Shown: positions 9,213 to 19,166, counted from the stretch's first letter. The stretch: 64,000 bases of DNA from Danxiaibacter flavus (GCF_041060425.1 NZ_JAULBC010000002.1:558001-622000); one strand, 5' to 3'. Notes: generated by a model from the sequence alone, not told the origin. Translations and numbers: made by a program.

Positions 9213-9839
9213 TTACTTTGGACTAATTCGTCTTTTTAATAATGCAGCAGCATTCGGTCCTTCCATAAATAAAAGATCCAAAATGCTAAGATTGGTTTTG
9301 AATCCTATCCTGTCTTCAAACAATTGCACATACTTAACAGACTCCCCATCCTGATCATAGTCTTTCGGCAGCCATTTGTCCCTGTAATCAACCAAGTTCT
9401 CAACATGCACATTGTCAATGAATTCCGGCATGTTAACTTTTAATATTCCCGTTACTATTTTCAAGGCTCGTTGATTCAATTCAACTAAATGTTCCCAACG
9501 GCTAAGAAACAGTGGCTCCAGCTTATTTGCATAATACTCAAAATAAGGGGACCTGTTATAGCAGGACACAATAGTGCGCCAATGCTGCACCTGCCAGTTT
9601 TCCTGGTAGGCGATCTTCACCTCCGCGTAGGGGATACGTTGATTCCTCCCTTTTTCTACCGGAACAGACAAATTGATCAGCCCATTACTACCGACAATCA
9701 CACATCTGTTGCGAAAAGACATTTTTTTATAGGGCTCGCTTAAGTTTATTTTACAATATGTCGAATCTGACAAAACTTTAAAATAGTTTATGCACGGAAA
9801 GTATTGTAAATCAATCAATAATTGGTTGTTTCCAGTCAT
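9213..9839 (-). CDS. WbqC family protein
   Basis: 208 residues. It matches WbqC-like proteins along its length: LLIDLQYFPCINYFKVL at the start, RNRCVIVGSNGLINLSVPVE, RIPYAEVKIAYQENWQVQHW, then SCYNRSPYFEYYANKLEPLF, and a late ILDLLFMEGPNAAALL. The family is named after an O-antigen locus gene, but its biochemical activity is not established. No surface-sugar genes surround it here. It is convergent with the M56 gene and shares the terminator. Confidence 0.85.
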   Translation of the reverse strand: MTGNNQLLIDLQYFPCINYFKVLSDSTYCKINLSEPYKKMSFRNRCVIVGSNGLINLSVPVEKGRNQRIPYAEVKIAYQENWQVQHWRTIVSCYNRSPYFEYYANKLEPLFLSRWEHLVELNQRALKIVTGILKVNMPEFIDNVHVENLVDYRDKWLPKDYDQDGESVKYVQLFEDRIGFKTNLSILDLLFMEGPNAAALLKRRISPK

Positions 9840-10119
9840 GTAGGTTATTTTGTCAGTTCAGTAAATATTTATTCTCAAAAATTGCCAATTACGGTCTTAA
9901 AATTTTTGTATAAAATATTGAATAGTCTGTTTATTATTTTGATAAACAAAATATAACAAAATTTAATTCATGCTAAATTATATAGTTCTCATTTTACCCA
10001 TTCGAGCTCATGTGAAGAATGGTATTTGCACAAAATATTAGCAATAAAATTACGATAAAAATTTTGGTGACATTAAATTTGAAATAAAAACTCCCCTATT
10101 TTGCAGTCAAAATTTTTTA

Positions 10120-10563
10120 ATGAAGAAAATTCTTGCCCTCCTCCTGATTGCCGGTTTTATGGGTTGTTCCAAACCGCAGGGATTCGAGTACCGGTCGATC
10201 AGGAATTTTAAAATTGACAAACTGGGTTTCGACAAAACAAGTGTTAGTTTAGAGTTGGTTTATTTTAATCCGAACAACTTTGGAGTTGCCCTTAAGCACA
10301 TCGACTGTGACGTGTATGTCGATCACATTTTCGTTGGCAAGTATTTATTGGATACAACCATGCAAATCCCGAAAAAGGCAGAATTTTACATTCCGTCCAA
10401 AATGGATGTGGATATGAAAAACCTTTACAAAAACACGCTTAATGCCATTTTTGCTACGGATGTACTTTTGGAGTTGAGAGGAAATACAAGGGTGGGCAAG
10501 GCCGGAATTTTTGTGAATGTACCCTTCAATTATTCAACCAGGCAGAAACTGGATTTCTTTTGA
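10120..10563 (+). CDS. LEA14-like (WHy domain) lipoprotein
   Basis: 147 residues. It opens with a lipoprotein signal peptide, MKKILALLLIAGFMGC, whose Cys16 is the probable lipidation site. The mature part fits the LEA type 2 / WHy fold: YRSIRNFKIDKLGFDKTSVS, LVYFNPNNFGVALKHID with the conserved NPN, then the strand VDMKNLYKNTL. Proteins of this type are small beta-sandwich lipoproteins of unknown function. The 280 bases upstream are AT-rich and hold no ORF. Confidence 0.8.
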   Translation: MKKILALLLIAGFMGCSKPQGFEYRSIRNFKIDKLGFDKTSVSLELVYFNPNNFGVALKHIDCDVYVDHIFVGKYLLDTTMQIPKKAEFYIPSKMDVDMKNLYKNTLNAIFATDVLLELRGNTRVGKAGIFVNVPFNYSTRQKLDFF

Positions 10564-10758
10564 TACCGAAAAAATGACAGATCCCCTAACCCATTCTGCA
10601 AGATCCTTTTACAGATAAAGTCTTCAATCATTATACATTAATAAAATTTTTATATTTTGTTTTTGTGTTTCTTAACATTCGAGAACGTGTCAGTCTGATA
10701 CTGACTTTTATCATCTTCTCACATGATTCTCTTCATCTTTTAGCCACGCGTTTCGCGT

Positions 10759-10766
10759 TAGCTTTG
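10759..10766 (+). promoter_or_regulatory. Predicted -7 box of the CBS gene
   Basis: TAGCTTTG matches TAnnTTTG and lies 23 bases before the ATG at 10790. No clear TTG -33 element is visible 19 bases upstream, so this is tentative. Confidence 0.4.
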
Positions 10767-10789
10767 ATCTGCATTCAAAACGTTGAGTT

Positions 10790-11209
10790 ATGAAAAAGAG
10801 AACACCAGTATCCAGCATAATGACCTCCAAAATGGTAACTGTAAATACAAATGATGATTTGAGGAAAGTCTCCGATTTGATGAAAAAACATCATATCAGG
10901 CATATTCCGGTTGTATCAGGAGATAAATTAGCAGGTGTGATCAGTCAAACTGATGTAATGCGACTGAGCTTCGGAAATCTTTTTGATGGTCAGACTGAAG
11001 CCGATGAGGCCATCTTCGATATGCTAAAAATTGAACAGGTGATGGTGCATCACCCGAAAACGGTATCGCCTAACGACACCATCCGCGATGTCGCAACCTA
11101 CCTTGCCCAGGCAGAATTCCATGCATTACCTGTTGTTGATGACAACAAGCTCGTAGGTATCGTTACCACAACAGATGTTATTAAGTATTTAATTGATCAA
11201 TACGATTAG
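10790..11209 (+). CDS. CBS-pair domain protein
   Basis: 139 residues made of two CBS motifs and little else. The first is about 5-62 (PVSSIMTSKMVTVNTNDDLR, IRHIPVVSGDKLAGVISQTD). The second is about 82-137 (VMVHHPKTVSPNDTIRDVAT, FHALPVVDDNKLVGIVTTTD). CBS pairs bind adenine nucleotides or similar ligands and regulate partner proteins. This stand-alone form is cytoplasmic and its partner cannot be inferred from the neighbours. Confidence 0.9.
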   Translation: MKKRTPVSSIMTSKMVTVNTNDDLRKVSDLMKKHHIRHIPVVSGDKLAGVISQTDVMRLSFGNLFDGQTEADEAIFDMLKIEQVMVHHPKTVSPNDTIRDVATYLAQAEFHALPVVDDNKLVGIVTTTDVIKYLIDQYD

Positions 11210-11353
11210 AAAATTATAGTAAAATTTCACTTTTCATACCCCCAGGGGCCGTTTGTTCTTCATCCGGCTCTTTTTTATTGCTGCATATCCCCTTACTTTT
11301 TAATTTATCTTAGTCGGCATTCGCGTTTTTTTTAACCCCGATTTGCTGACAAC

Positions 11354-13642
11354 ATGAAACAATTTTTTTCGGTTCCGGTTTTTCTTGCAACATTTTTAAT
11401 TGCCACAATTAGACTTTCCGGCCAACCTTCTGCTATTGATTATGGAACTTATATGCAACGTCAGGCCTTAACATGGGATAGCATAAGTTCTAATTATTAC
11501 ACCGGCATTATTCTCGGTAACGGCAGGTTAGGAACAAACATTTATAAGGAAAGCGACAATTCGCTACGCTTTGATGTGGGCAGAACAGATGTGACAGATC
11601 ACCGGCCACATTTTGCGGACAGCATTTTTGCCGAACAACTAATTTCCCAGCCAAGACTTCCCATCGGTAAAATGCTTCTTCAAACAAAAGGAAAGATCAT
11701 TTCGGCTAACATGCGGCTGGACATTTACAATGCAGAGGCAAAAGGTGAGATCATAACAACAGAAGGTAAGGTCAATTTTTATGCGTTGGTTCCAAAAAAT
11801 GAACAGGTCATTTATATCCGTACTTCCGGTAGCGGAAACGAAAAAGACATCCGGTACAAATGGCAGGCGGAAGAAAGTGTGAGCCCAAGAATAGCGGCAA
11901 TCGGCGAAGCCAGGGCAGCCGCTTTTCATTATATACCAAATCCATCCGCGACCATAAAAGACAGTTCTGGTTATGGTATTTGTCATCAATCCCTTTCTGA
12001 AGGATGGGATTATGCCACAAGCTGGAAGTTTTCACCGGAAGGTACGGCCAAAGTTGCAATTATTGCAGTTGGCAACTCCTCAAAAGGAGCAGCGACAAAA
12101 GAGAGTATTGAGTTTATTCAACATTTTATCAGCTCGCCTTTAAAAATAGTAATAGCAAAACACCGGAACTGGTGGAATAGTTATTATCAAAAAAGCTTTG
12201 TTTCAATACCCGACTCTAGACTGGAAAGTTATTACTGGCTGCAGTTGTACAAATTGGCTTCTGCTACCGGCGCCGGAAATCCGATGATAGATCTGATGGG
12301 CCCCTGGTTCACCAGCAAAACGCCGTGGCCTGCAATATGGTGGAACCTTAACACCCAGTTGGCCTATGCTCCTGTTTTTACTGCCAACCATATGGAAATT
12401 GCTTACCCGTTATTTGACGTATTGTACAACAATCGCCAGCAACTCATCAACAATGTTCCTGAAAGCTGGCGAAATGATGCTGCCGCTATCGGTCGCATAA
12501 GCTCCTATGATCTGTATGCTCCAATCATTACCGGTGATGTACGCAATCTTCGCTTTGAACCTGGTAACCTGACATGGACGCTGTTTTACTACTACCAGTA
12601 TTTCAGGTATTCGTCGGATACGGCAACGTTTGTTACCAAAATACAGCCGCTTTTGAAACGGTCTGTCAATTATATGATCCATCTTTTAAATAAAGATGAG
12701 CAGGATGTCTATCATCTTCCACTTTCTTCTTCGCCTGAATATACCAATGCTGAAGACGCACATTATTCATTATCCTCGCTGCGATGGGGTTTACAAATAT
12801 TGCTTGAAACGGCCTCAATCGCAGGGGCTGAGACATTAGAAACTGATAAATGGAAGGAAGTCCTGGACCACCTCGCTCCTTTTGCTTCGGATGAAAGCGG
12901 ATTAATGATTGGCCGTAATGTTGCACTTACCACCTCACACCGGCATTTTTCTCACCTGCTGGCGATATGGCCATACAGACTGATTGATCCGGATGATGCA
13001 AATGATAAAAAACTGATCGAAACCTCGCTTCATCATTGGATCTCCAGCGAAGGTGCATTGCAGGGCTATTCTTTTACCGGAGCTTCTTCTATTTCCTCCT
13101 TGCTTGGAAAAGGCGATGATGCTTATCATTATCTCGATCAATTTTTGCGAAAGCATGGCGAGGCAAACGGATTGTACAAAGAATCGGGCCCTTGTTTCGA
13201 AACACCAATGGCAGCAGCAACAAGTCTTTTGGAAATGCTGCTTCAAAGTAAAGGAAAAGATATCTCTGTATTCCCCGCCCTGCCTGCCGAATGGCGGGAA
13301 ACTGCTTTTGAAAATTTACTTGCTGAGGGCGCTTTCAAAATAAGTGCTGCCAGGCATGACGGAGCAACTTCTTTTATCATAGTCGAAAGTTTAAGGGGTG
13401 GTAACTGCAGAATAGCATGCGATATTCCTCAAAGTTCACTGAAAATTACCGGCGCTGGCATCAATAGACTGGACTATAACATATCAAGCTCTGGCAGTAA
13501 AACGTTGGTCGATTTGCGTATGAAGCCGGGACAAACAATTAAAATTGCAGATGCAGGCTTCAAAGGTAATTTTAAGATTACACCGGTTGCTCCAGCCAAA
13601 TACACATCAAATTATTGGGGATTGAAAAAGAAACAGCAATAA
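11354..13642 (+). CDS. Secreted GH95-like glycoside hydrolase
   Basis: 762 residues with an N-terminal signal peptide (VPVFLATFLIATIRLSG). An N-terminal beta-domain is followed by an (alpha/alpha)6 toroid. It is recognised by LESYYWLQLYKLASAT, MIDLMGPWFTSKTPWPAIWW, NLNTQLAYAPVFTANH and a GH95-type SHRHFSHLLAIWPYRLID near 535. The family includes alpha-L-fucosidases and alpha-L-galactosidases acting by inversion. Sequence similarity to the central domain is clear, but I cannot confirm all catalytic residues, so the substrate is open. It is followed 23 bases later by a LacI regulator, which suggests sugar-controlled expression. Confidence 0.75.
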   Translation: MKQFFSVPVFLATFLIATIRLSGQPSAIDYGTYMQRQALTWDSISSNYYTGIILGNGRLGTNIYKESDNSLRFDVGRTDVTDHRPHFADSIFAEQLISQPRLPIGKMLLQTKGKIISANMRLDIYNAEAKGEIITTEGKVNFYALVPKNEQVIYIRTSGSGNEKDIRYKWQAEESVSPRIAAIGEARAAAFHYIPNPSATIKDSSGYGICHQSLSEGWDYATSWKFSPEGTAKVAIIAVGNSSKGAATKESIEFIQHFISSPLKIVIAKHRNWWNSYYQKSFVSIPDSRLESYYWLQLYKLASATGAGNPMIDLMGPWFTSKTPWPAIWWNLNTQLAYAPVFTANHMEIAYPLFDVLYNNRQQLINNVPESWRNDAAAIGRISSYDLYAPIITGDVRNLRFEPGNLTWTLFYYYQYFRYSSDTATFVTKIQPLLKRSVNYMIHLLNKDEQDVYHLPLSSSPEYTNAEDAHYSLSSLRWGLQILLETASIAGAETLETDKWKEVLDHLAPFASDESGLMIGRNVALTTSHRHFSHLLAIWPYRLIDPDDANDKKLIETSLHHWISSEGALQGYSFTGASSISSLLGKGDDAYHYLDQFLRKHGEANGLYKESGPCFETPMAAATSLLEMLLQSKGKDISVFPALPAEWRETAFENLLAEGAFKISAARHDGATSFIIVESLRGGNCRIACDIPQSSLKITGAGINRLDYNISSSGSKTLVDLRMKPGQTIKIADAGFKGNFKITPVAPAKYTSNYWGLKKKQQ

Positions 13643-13665
13643 CCAAGTACATTTGGAGCTAGTGT

Positions 13666-14688
13666 ATGAAGAAACAGAATGACAAGACGATATTAGATCT
13701 GGCAAGGACATTGCAGCTTTCACCGGCTACTATTTCCCGCGCTTTGAACAATAATCCGAACGTTAAGGCGAAAACAAGGGAAAGAATTCTTGAGGCTGCT
13801 TCCGAGCTGGGTTACAGGAAAAACACATTGGCCTCAGGACTAAGAAGCAACAAGTCCAATACGATCGGGCTCATCGTCCCGCGTATTTCCATGTTTTTTC
13901 ACGCTGTTGTTATTACAGAAATTCAGAATCTGCTACATCAACAAGGCTATAACTTAATCATTTGCCAGTCCAACGACTCACTTCAGTTGGAAAAAGAGTT
14001 GGCCGATACGCTTTACGCGTCTCGCGTGGATGCAGTTATTGTAGCTTGTACCTTACACACCACCGAATACACACATTTCGACAAACTGTTACACAATGGT
14101 ATCCCCGTTGTGTTCTATGACAGGGTTCCGATAGTGCCTTATGAAGCGACAATGGTAAAAGGCGATGATGAAAAAGGCGGTTATCTTGCAGGAAAGCATT
14201 TGATTGAAAATGGATGCACAAGGATCGGTTATATTTCTGGTCCATTAACATGCAGCTTGTACAAAGAAAGAACTGCAGGTTTTCTACGGGCGTTGGAAGA
14301 GCAAGGCGTTTCGCTTAACCCCAAGTGGACTTTTTACCAGGAACTTACTTATGACAATGCAATGCATGCTTTGAACAGCATGTTTACATCTGATCGCACT
14401 CCGGACGGCATCTTTACCGCCAATGATCTGAGTGCTATTGCAACCATTGATTTTACCAGGCAAAAGAACATCCTTGTTCCTGAACAGTTAAAGGTGATCG
14501 GGTACTCGAATGATCCAAGATCTGCCATTATTACTCCTTCCATTACCACCATCGAACAGTTTCCTGTTAAGGTTGGACAGCAGGTGGTGGAAAAATTACT
14601 GCATATTTTGCAGCAACCGAGGCAAACAGCTATTGAAACAGAAATAGTGGTTACTCCCGTTGAGCTGATCAAAAGAACTTCTGCCTAG
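13666..14688 (+). CDS. LacI family transcriptional regulator
   Basis: 340 residues. The N-terminal helix-turn-helix is at about 8-35 (TILDLARTLQLSPATISRAL) and the hinge follows at NTLASGLRSNKSNTIGLIVP. The periplasmic-binding-protein-like effector domain fills the rest (FHAVVITEIQNLLHQQGYN; GGYLAGKHLIENGCTRIGYI; DGIFTANDLSAIATI; VIGYSNDPRSAIITPSITTI). It lies 23 bases after the GH95-like gene on the same strand, so the two probably share a transcript. The ligand is likely a sugar released by that enzyme, which is inference. Confidence 0.92.
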   Translation: MKKQNDKTILDLARTLQLSPATISRALNNNPNVKAKTRERILEAASELGYRKNTLASGLRSNKSNTIGLIVPRISMFFHAVVITEIQNLLHQQGYNLIICQSNDSLQLEKELADTLYASRVDAVIVACTLHTTEYTHFDKLLHNGIPVVFYDRVPIVPYEATMVKGDDEKGGYLAGKHLIENGCTRIGYISGPLTCSLYKERTAGFLRALEEQGVSLNPKWTFYQELTYDNAMHALNSMFTSDRTPDGIFTANDLSAIATIDFTRQKNILVPEQLKVIGYSNDPRSAIITPSITTIEQFPVKVGQQVVEKLLHILQQPRQTAIETEIVVTPVELIKRTSA

Positions 14689-14707
14689 ATGGTACAAGGA
14701 AACCCGC

Positions 14708-15421
14708 CTATTTATCAACTCCTATCAGAGAGAAGAAATGCTTTCTGTAAGTTTCGCCAACAGGCAGGTATTCTTTATTGATGATCACTTTGCTCCTCTC
14801 AATAAATGAAATTTTAGAAGTATTGATGATATATGATTTGTGTATGCGGACAAATTGGGTTTCGGGTAACAAACTCTCGTAGTTCCGCAGGCTTTCAAGC
14901 GAAAGGAGCTTTTCATTTAGAAGATGAATGGCTGTATAATCCCTCAACGCTTCAATGTACAGTATATCATTCAGATCGATCTTGCGTATTTTATAGTCTG
15001 CTTTAACAAAAATATGTTTAATGGTATTTGTAGCAACAACTGCAGATTTATTCTCCAACCTCGCTATAGCTTTTTGTGTTGCAGCTACAAATCTTTCATA
15101 GGTCACTGGTTTCAATAAATAGTCGACCACATCAAATTCATACCCTTGCAATGCATATTCAGGATAGGCGGTGGTTATAATGATCTTACATGCTCCGCGA
15201 ATTATTTTCATGAACTGGATGCCTGTAAGTTCCGGCATTTGAATGTCAAGAAACACAAGATCGGCCCTGCCTTGTTGCACGGCATCCAAAGCATCCAGCA
15301 CGTTAGTGGTTTTCAATATCAGCTCAAACCCGGGAGTTTTATTAACGTAATCTGCCAGTAAGTTTACCGCCAGCGGTTCATCATCCGTAACAATACACCT
15401 TATCACTGCCTGTGCATTCAT
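14708..15421 (-). CDS. LytTR-type response regulator
   Basis: 237 residues. The receiver domain is at about 7-122, with acidic pocket TDDE (12-15) and phosphoacceptor Asp59 in VFLDIQMPELTG. The conserved Lys is in DYLLKPVTYERF. A LytTR DNA-binding domain is at about 135-235 (KIDLNDILYIEALRDYTAIH, ETQFVRIHKSYIINTSKI, LPVGETYRKHF). It overlaps the stop of nothing upstream but its own start overlaps the kinase stop by 4 bases (ATGA), so the pair is translationally coupled. Confidence 0.94.
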   Translation of the reverse strand: MNAQAVIRCIVTDDEPLAVNLLADYVNKTPGFELILKTTNVLDALDAVQQGRADLVFLDIQMPELTGIQFMKIIRGACKIIITTAYPEYALQGYEFDVVDYLLKPVTYERFVAATQKAIARLENKSAVVATNTIKHIFVKADYKIRKIDLNDILYIEALRDYTAIHLLNEKLLSLESLRNYESLLPETQFVRIHKSYIINTSKISFIERSKVIINKEYLPVGETYRKHFFSLIGVDK

Positions 15422-16425
15422 AATTGTATTTCAAGATTTACAATAAAATGAGTTTCATTAGAAGCTATATTGAGCTTGTTTTTACCGGGGTACAACAATG
15501 CCAGCCTTCGTTCCACATTATCCAGACCAATACCTCCCGTATCATCTTTTTGCAGATGACTTTTCTGATTAAAACAATGAAAATAAATTTTTTGTTGGGT
15601 GACGGAAACCGAAATGGAAAGTCCATCTGCATGCTCACTAAAATCTCCATGCTTAAATGCATTTTCTACAAAAGGAATGAGTAGTAAGGGCGCGATATAA
15701 ATCGATTCCGGCTGTCCTGCTATTTTGATCTCTGTTTTTACCGGCCAATCAAAGCGCAGTTTTTGCAATGCTATATATTGTTCTATATAATGTAACTCTT
15801 TTTGCAAGGACACTTTTTCATTTGTTTCGTACAACATATAGCGCAACAGGTCGCTTAAAACCGCTATGGCATCTAATGCTTTGCCAGATTGTATATAAAC
15901 AAGCGAATAAATATTGTTAAGGCTATTGAACAAAAAATGCGGATTGATCTGTGCACGGAGAAAAGATAGTTCCGACTGCCTGTTAATTAACTCAAGTTCT
16001 TTTTTCTCAAGCACCTGCAAATGAGAATACCGCATGAAATAAAACACAATACCAAATGCTGTGTAGGTAAATATGTACAGAAGATTATTCAGAAAGAAAA
16101 ACCGCAACCGCATGTTTTTTGATAACACATTTGCCTCAAAAAAATATCTGCCAAAAAACAATAGCGAAATAGCCATCCCTATTAAACCAATAAGTATTAC
16201 AATTTTTGTTTGAGGATACAGGTATAATAAAATAAGATAAGGAATAAGTGTAAACAAGCTATTCGCGGCTATATCAGCTAACCTGAACAGTAAGCTCTTT
16301 GCACTTAGCGGCAGCCACAGAAAAGTAGCCCTGCTATTTATAATATTGGGCAAATCAACCGCCATATGCAACAGATAATAAAATACAATGAACCCTATAA
16401 AAGGCCACAACAATTGTTTTCTCAT
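15418..16425 (-). CDS. LytS-type sensor histidine kinase
   Basis: 335 residues from the ATG at 16425; an in-frame GTG at 16443 is an alternative. Four membrane segments occupy roughly residues 5-25, 48-68, 74-94 and 108-132. The His_kinase motif RAQINPHFLFNSLNNIYSL carries the phospho-acceptor near residue 163. The ATP-binding domain shows LLIPFVENAFKHG and GGIGLDNVERRLALLYP. It would autophosphorylate and signal to the LytTR regulator encoded immediately downstream. No extracellular sensor domain is present, so the signal is probably sensed within the membrane. Confidence 0.92.
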   Translation of the reverse strand: MRKQLLWPFIGFIVFYYLLHMAVDLPNIINSRATFLWLPLSAKSLLFRLADIAANSLFTLIPYLILLYLYPQTKIVILIGLIGMAISLLFFGRYFFEANVLSKNMRLRFFFLNNLLYIFTYTAFGIVFYFMRYSHLQVLEKKELELINRQSELSFLRAQINPHFLFNSLNNIYSLVYIQSGKALDAIAVLSDLLRYMLYETNEKVSLQKELHYIEQYIALQKLRFDWPVKTEIKIAGQPESIYIAPLLLIPFVENAFKHGDFSEHADGLSISVSVTQQKIYFHCFNQKSHLQKDDTGGIGLDNVERRLALLYPGKNKLNIASNETHFIVNLEIQL

Positions 16426-16578
16426 TTTTATTATTTCGGGCACAATCAGGTTTTCTTTTTTGATGAATGCAACTTAGTTGTTCAGCACTGATTATGATTG
16501 ATTGGGGATTGTTTTTTCTGCAAACCTCATTTTTTTATCTGCAAACAACTTGCATGAAAAATAAGCCGGTTTGCAGAG

Positions 16579-18378
16579 ATGAATGCCCAACAGGCAGAAC
16601 GCATTTGCCAACAAATTAGTGCACTTCTAGCTTTAAACGGTCAATTAATTCATATGATCCGTTTTTCATCCAGAACAATAGTTAGCGGCTGCATAATTAT
16701 CCTGATTATAACTGCCTGTATTTTGTATTTCCGCATGCCCCCATCATATGGATATTACCATTCCCCAATAGCCATCCCCATTGAACTTGCAGCTAATTTT
16801 GGGGAACCAAGAGCGGACCATTTTCATATGGGACTTGATATCAGAACCAGGGGAAAAGAAGATCTTCCGGTTTATGCAGTAGCTGACGGATATGTAAGTT
16901 GTGTTAAACTGGAACAAACCGGCTTTGGAAAATGCCTGCTTATTGCACATAAAAATGGCACCACTTCGCTCTACGCCCACCTCAATAAGTTTTACGATCC
17001 GTTGGAACATAATGTATTACAACATCAATATGCTGATAAAAGCTGGCAACAATCTATTACGTATGATTCAACCATATTTCGTGTCCGCAAGGGTCAGTTG
17101 ATCGGCTACAGCGGCAACACGGGATCTTCCGAAGGGCCACACCTGCATTTTGAGCTGCGTGACACACGAACAGGTGATGTAATTAACCCGCTTATATCTG
17201 CCTATCCGGTTAAAGACAATACGCCGCCTGTTGTAAAAGGTTTATATTGGTATGATCGGGAAAAAAGTATTTACCTGACTACCCCCCGGCAAGTAAATCT
17301 TGCGAATGATGCGAACAGCTATAAAGGCTCGAACATTCTTTTAGTCAATTCGCCGGTTATCAGTTTTGGCATCAAAGCAATTGATCAAATGTCTGACAAG
17401 CACTTTAGAATGGGCATCTATAGTGCGAGTTTATTTTTGGATGACTCCCTGATTTTTGCGTTCAGGCTAAACAAACTCTCCTATGAAACTACACGTTATG
17501 TTAATGCCTGCATCGACTACGAGCACTGGCTTAACTCCCACCAATACATTCAACACTTATCCATTTTACCTGGTAACCGGCTGACAGTTTTTGACCGGCG
17601 CGCGGGCAACGGTACAATAAGATTACGCGACACATCGACACATCGTATACGGATTCAGATTGCTGACGCGGCTGGAAATCTGACAACTGTCTCTCTCGCT
17701 GTTAAGTACACTGGCAGAAATATTCCGGAACGGCTAATAGATAATAAGGGCAGCCTACTGGCATTTGGAAAGCCGCATATAATTCAAAAGCCAAATTATA
17801 TTTACAACTTTCCTGCAACGGCATTTTATGATAACGTACCATTTGAAATAAATGAAGAGAAAAGTACACGGAAGGATGCAGCGTCACTTATAATGAAAGC
17901 TGTTTATCCAAACATACCGGTACATACAAATTACATTGTTCAGATAAAAACTTCATTGTCCGAGCGTTCATTACTGCGCAGGCATACGGTCATGCGTATT
18001 ACAAACCGTAACACAAGCCAGTTAATAAAAGGCAACTGGCAAGGCAATTATATGAAAGGTTCGTTTGATGAGCTCGGAAATATTGAATTGCTGGTTGATA
18101 CAATAGCTCCGGCAATTACGACACAAGGATGGAAGAATAACACAACGCTCACAGATGAAAATGCACAACTTCAGTTACTGGCCAAAGATAATCTTGGCGC
18201 TGTTGACAATGCCGTTGCCTTGCTCGATGGCAAATGGATATTGTTATACAGAAAAGATAATTTATTTACTTATCATTTTGATAATCGCCTGCAGCCCGGC
18301 AAACACCGGTTAGAAGTAACAGTAAGGGATATTGCGGGGAATATAACGAGCAAGGATTTTTTCTTTACAAAAGAATAG
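16579..18378 (+). CDS. M23 family metallopeptidase
   Basis: 599 residues from this ATG; an internal ATG at 16654 would start the product just before the membrane anchor (VSGCIIILIITACILYF) and may be the true start. The LytM/M23 domain lies at about 68-205. Zinc ligands are His83 and Asp87 in HFHMGLDIRT and His190 in GPHLHFEL, with His188 also catalytic. The remaining 390 residues form an extracytoplasmic beta-rich region. M23 enzymes cut peptide cross-links of peptidoglycan. It is divergent from the LytS/LytTR pair, whose relatives often govern cell-wall functions, so a regulatory link is possible but unproven. Confidence 0.87.
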   Translation: MNAQQAERICQQISALLALNGQLIHMIRFSSRTIVSGCIIILIITACILYFRMPPSYGYYHSPIAIPIELAANFGEPRADHFHMGLDIRTRGKEDLPVYAVADGYVSCVKLEQTGFGKCLLIAHKNGTTSLYAHLNKFYDPLEHNVLQHQYADKSWQQSITYDSTIFRVRKGQLIGYSGNTGSSEGPHLHFELRDTRTGDVINPLISAYPVKDNTPPVVKGLYWYDREKSIYLTTPRQVNLANDANSYKGSNILLVNSPVISFGIKAIDQMSDKHFRMGIYSASLFLDDSLIFAFRLNKLSYETTRYVNACIDYEHWLNSHQYIQHLSILPGNRLTVFDRRAGNGTIRLRDTSTHRIRIQIADAAGNLTTVSLAVKYTGRNIPERLIDNKGSLLAFGKPHIIQKPNYIYNFPATAFYDNVPFEINEEKSTRKDAASLIMKAVYPNIPVHTNYIVQIKTSLSERSLLRRHTVMRITNRNTSQLIKGNWQGNYMKGSFDELGNIELLVDTIAPAITTQGWKNNTTLTDENAQLQLLAKDNLGAVDNAVALLDGKWILLYRKDNLFTYHFDNRLQPGKHRLEVTVRDIAGNITSKDFFFTKE

Positions 18379-18394
18379 GGGATTTGAATGTATG

Positions 18395-18500
18395 CTTACT
18401 CTCTCTGTGCACCTCCTGTGTCTTCTTCGGCTGTTTCTCTGTGTAAAAAAAAAAGTTACATAGGAGTGGCACTAAGAAGACACAGAGATACACAGAGCTT
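18395..18500. repeat. CACAGAGATACACAGAG word repeat
   Basis: Words such as TCTCTGTGCACC, TGTGTCTTC and TTTCTCTGTG (18395-18442) are mirrored by inverted ACTAAGAAGACACAGAG and ATACACAGAG (18468-18498) across an A-run. Together they could fold into an imperfect hairpin between the convergent M23 and NTF2-like genes. The family is shared with 5035-5272 and 34598-34645. Confidence 0.6.
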
Positions 18501-18531
18501 TTACGATGAACCACTGTCCCTTCTTTGATAT

Positions 18532-18990
18532 CTATTTAGCTTCAGCGCATCCAACCTTTTTTCTTGTGTCAATAATGTATTGGATCTTCCACTGCCCATT
18601 GATATTAACTACCTGGAATGAGTTAGTGCCGCAGTGGCTGAATTGCCCTTTGTAAAAGAAGTTATAGGGCGTCCATGCGATGGCCAATGATCCGTCAGAT
18701 TTTACGGTCTCAAAAGTGATCCTTTCATCGGCGTCGCCTTTGGTTAATTTGCTCACAGAAGCAACAAATTCTTTAATGGCTTCTGTTCTTACCGATACCT
18801 TTCCGTTTTTGTTTACCACAGTTTGCAATAGTGCGCTATCTGCAAAACATGCCTGCATACCGGCAGCGTCAGCATCCTTCATAGCTGCAAAGAATTTGTT
18901 TATTACTGCTTTTACTGAGTCTTCTTGCGTTTGTGCATAGAGTTGGGAGCTTAATATCACAAGTATAACAGAGGCTAGTATAGTCTTCAT
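18532..18990 (-). CDS. Secreted NTF2-like (SnoaL/DUF4440-type) protein
   Basis: 152 residues with a signal peptide (TILASVILVILSSQLYAQ). The mature part has the cone-shaped NTF2-like pattern: EDSVKAVINKFFAAMKDADA, MQACFADSALLQTVV, LAIAWTPYNFFYKGQFSHCG, then FQVVNINGQWKIQYIIDTR. Such proteins bind small molecules or act as scaffolds, and many have no known reaction. It is predicted to be periplasmic. It stands alone. Confidence 0.82.
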   Translation of the reverse strand: MKTILASVILVILSSQLYAQTQEDSVKAVINKFFAAMKDADAAGMQACFADSALLQTVVNKNGKVSVRTEAIKEFVASVSKLTKGDADERITFETVKSDGSLAIAWTPYNFFYKGQFSHCGTNSFQVVNINGQWKIQYIIDTRKKVGCAEAK

Positions 18991-19009
18991 AAACAGTTTT
19001 TAAAAGTAA

Positions 19010-19166
19010 AAAACGTGACAAGGTTAGTGTCACGTTTCAATAATATTGAAGAAAAGTCAAAATTTAAAAGTAAAAATTAAAAACCGCACATTTTGCAGCT
19101 TTACTTAAACTCAAAAAGCGTGCAGCTATTTTGATTTTTGAATTTTTACTTTTGACTTTTTCTAAT
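19010..19166. repeat. AAAAGTAAAAATTCAAAAATC word repeat
   Basis: Degenerate words of the type TTTTAAAAGTAAAAA, GTCAAAATTTAAAAG and TTTTTACTTTTGACTTTTT fill the gap between the NTF2-like start and the arginine decarboxylase stop. They occur in both orientations. No gene or clear terminator is visible. Confidence 0.55.
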
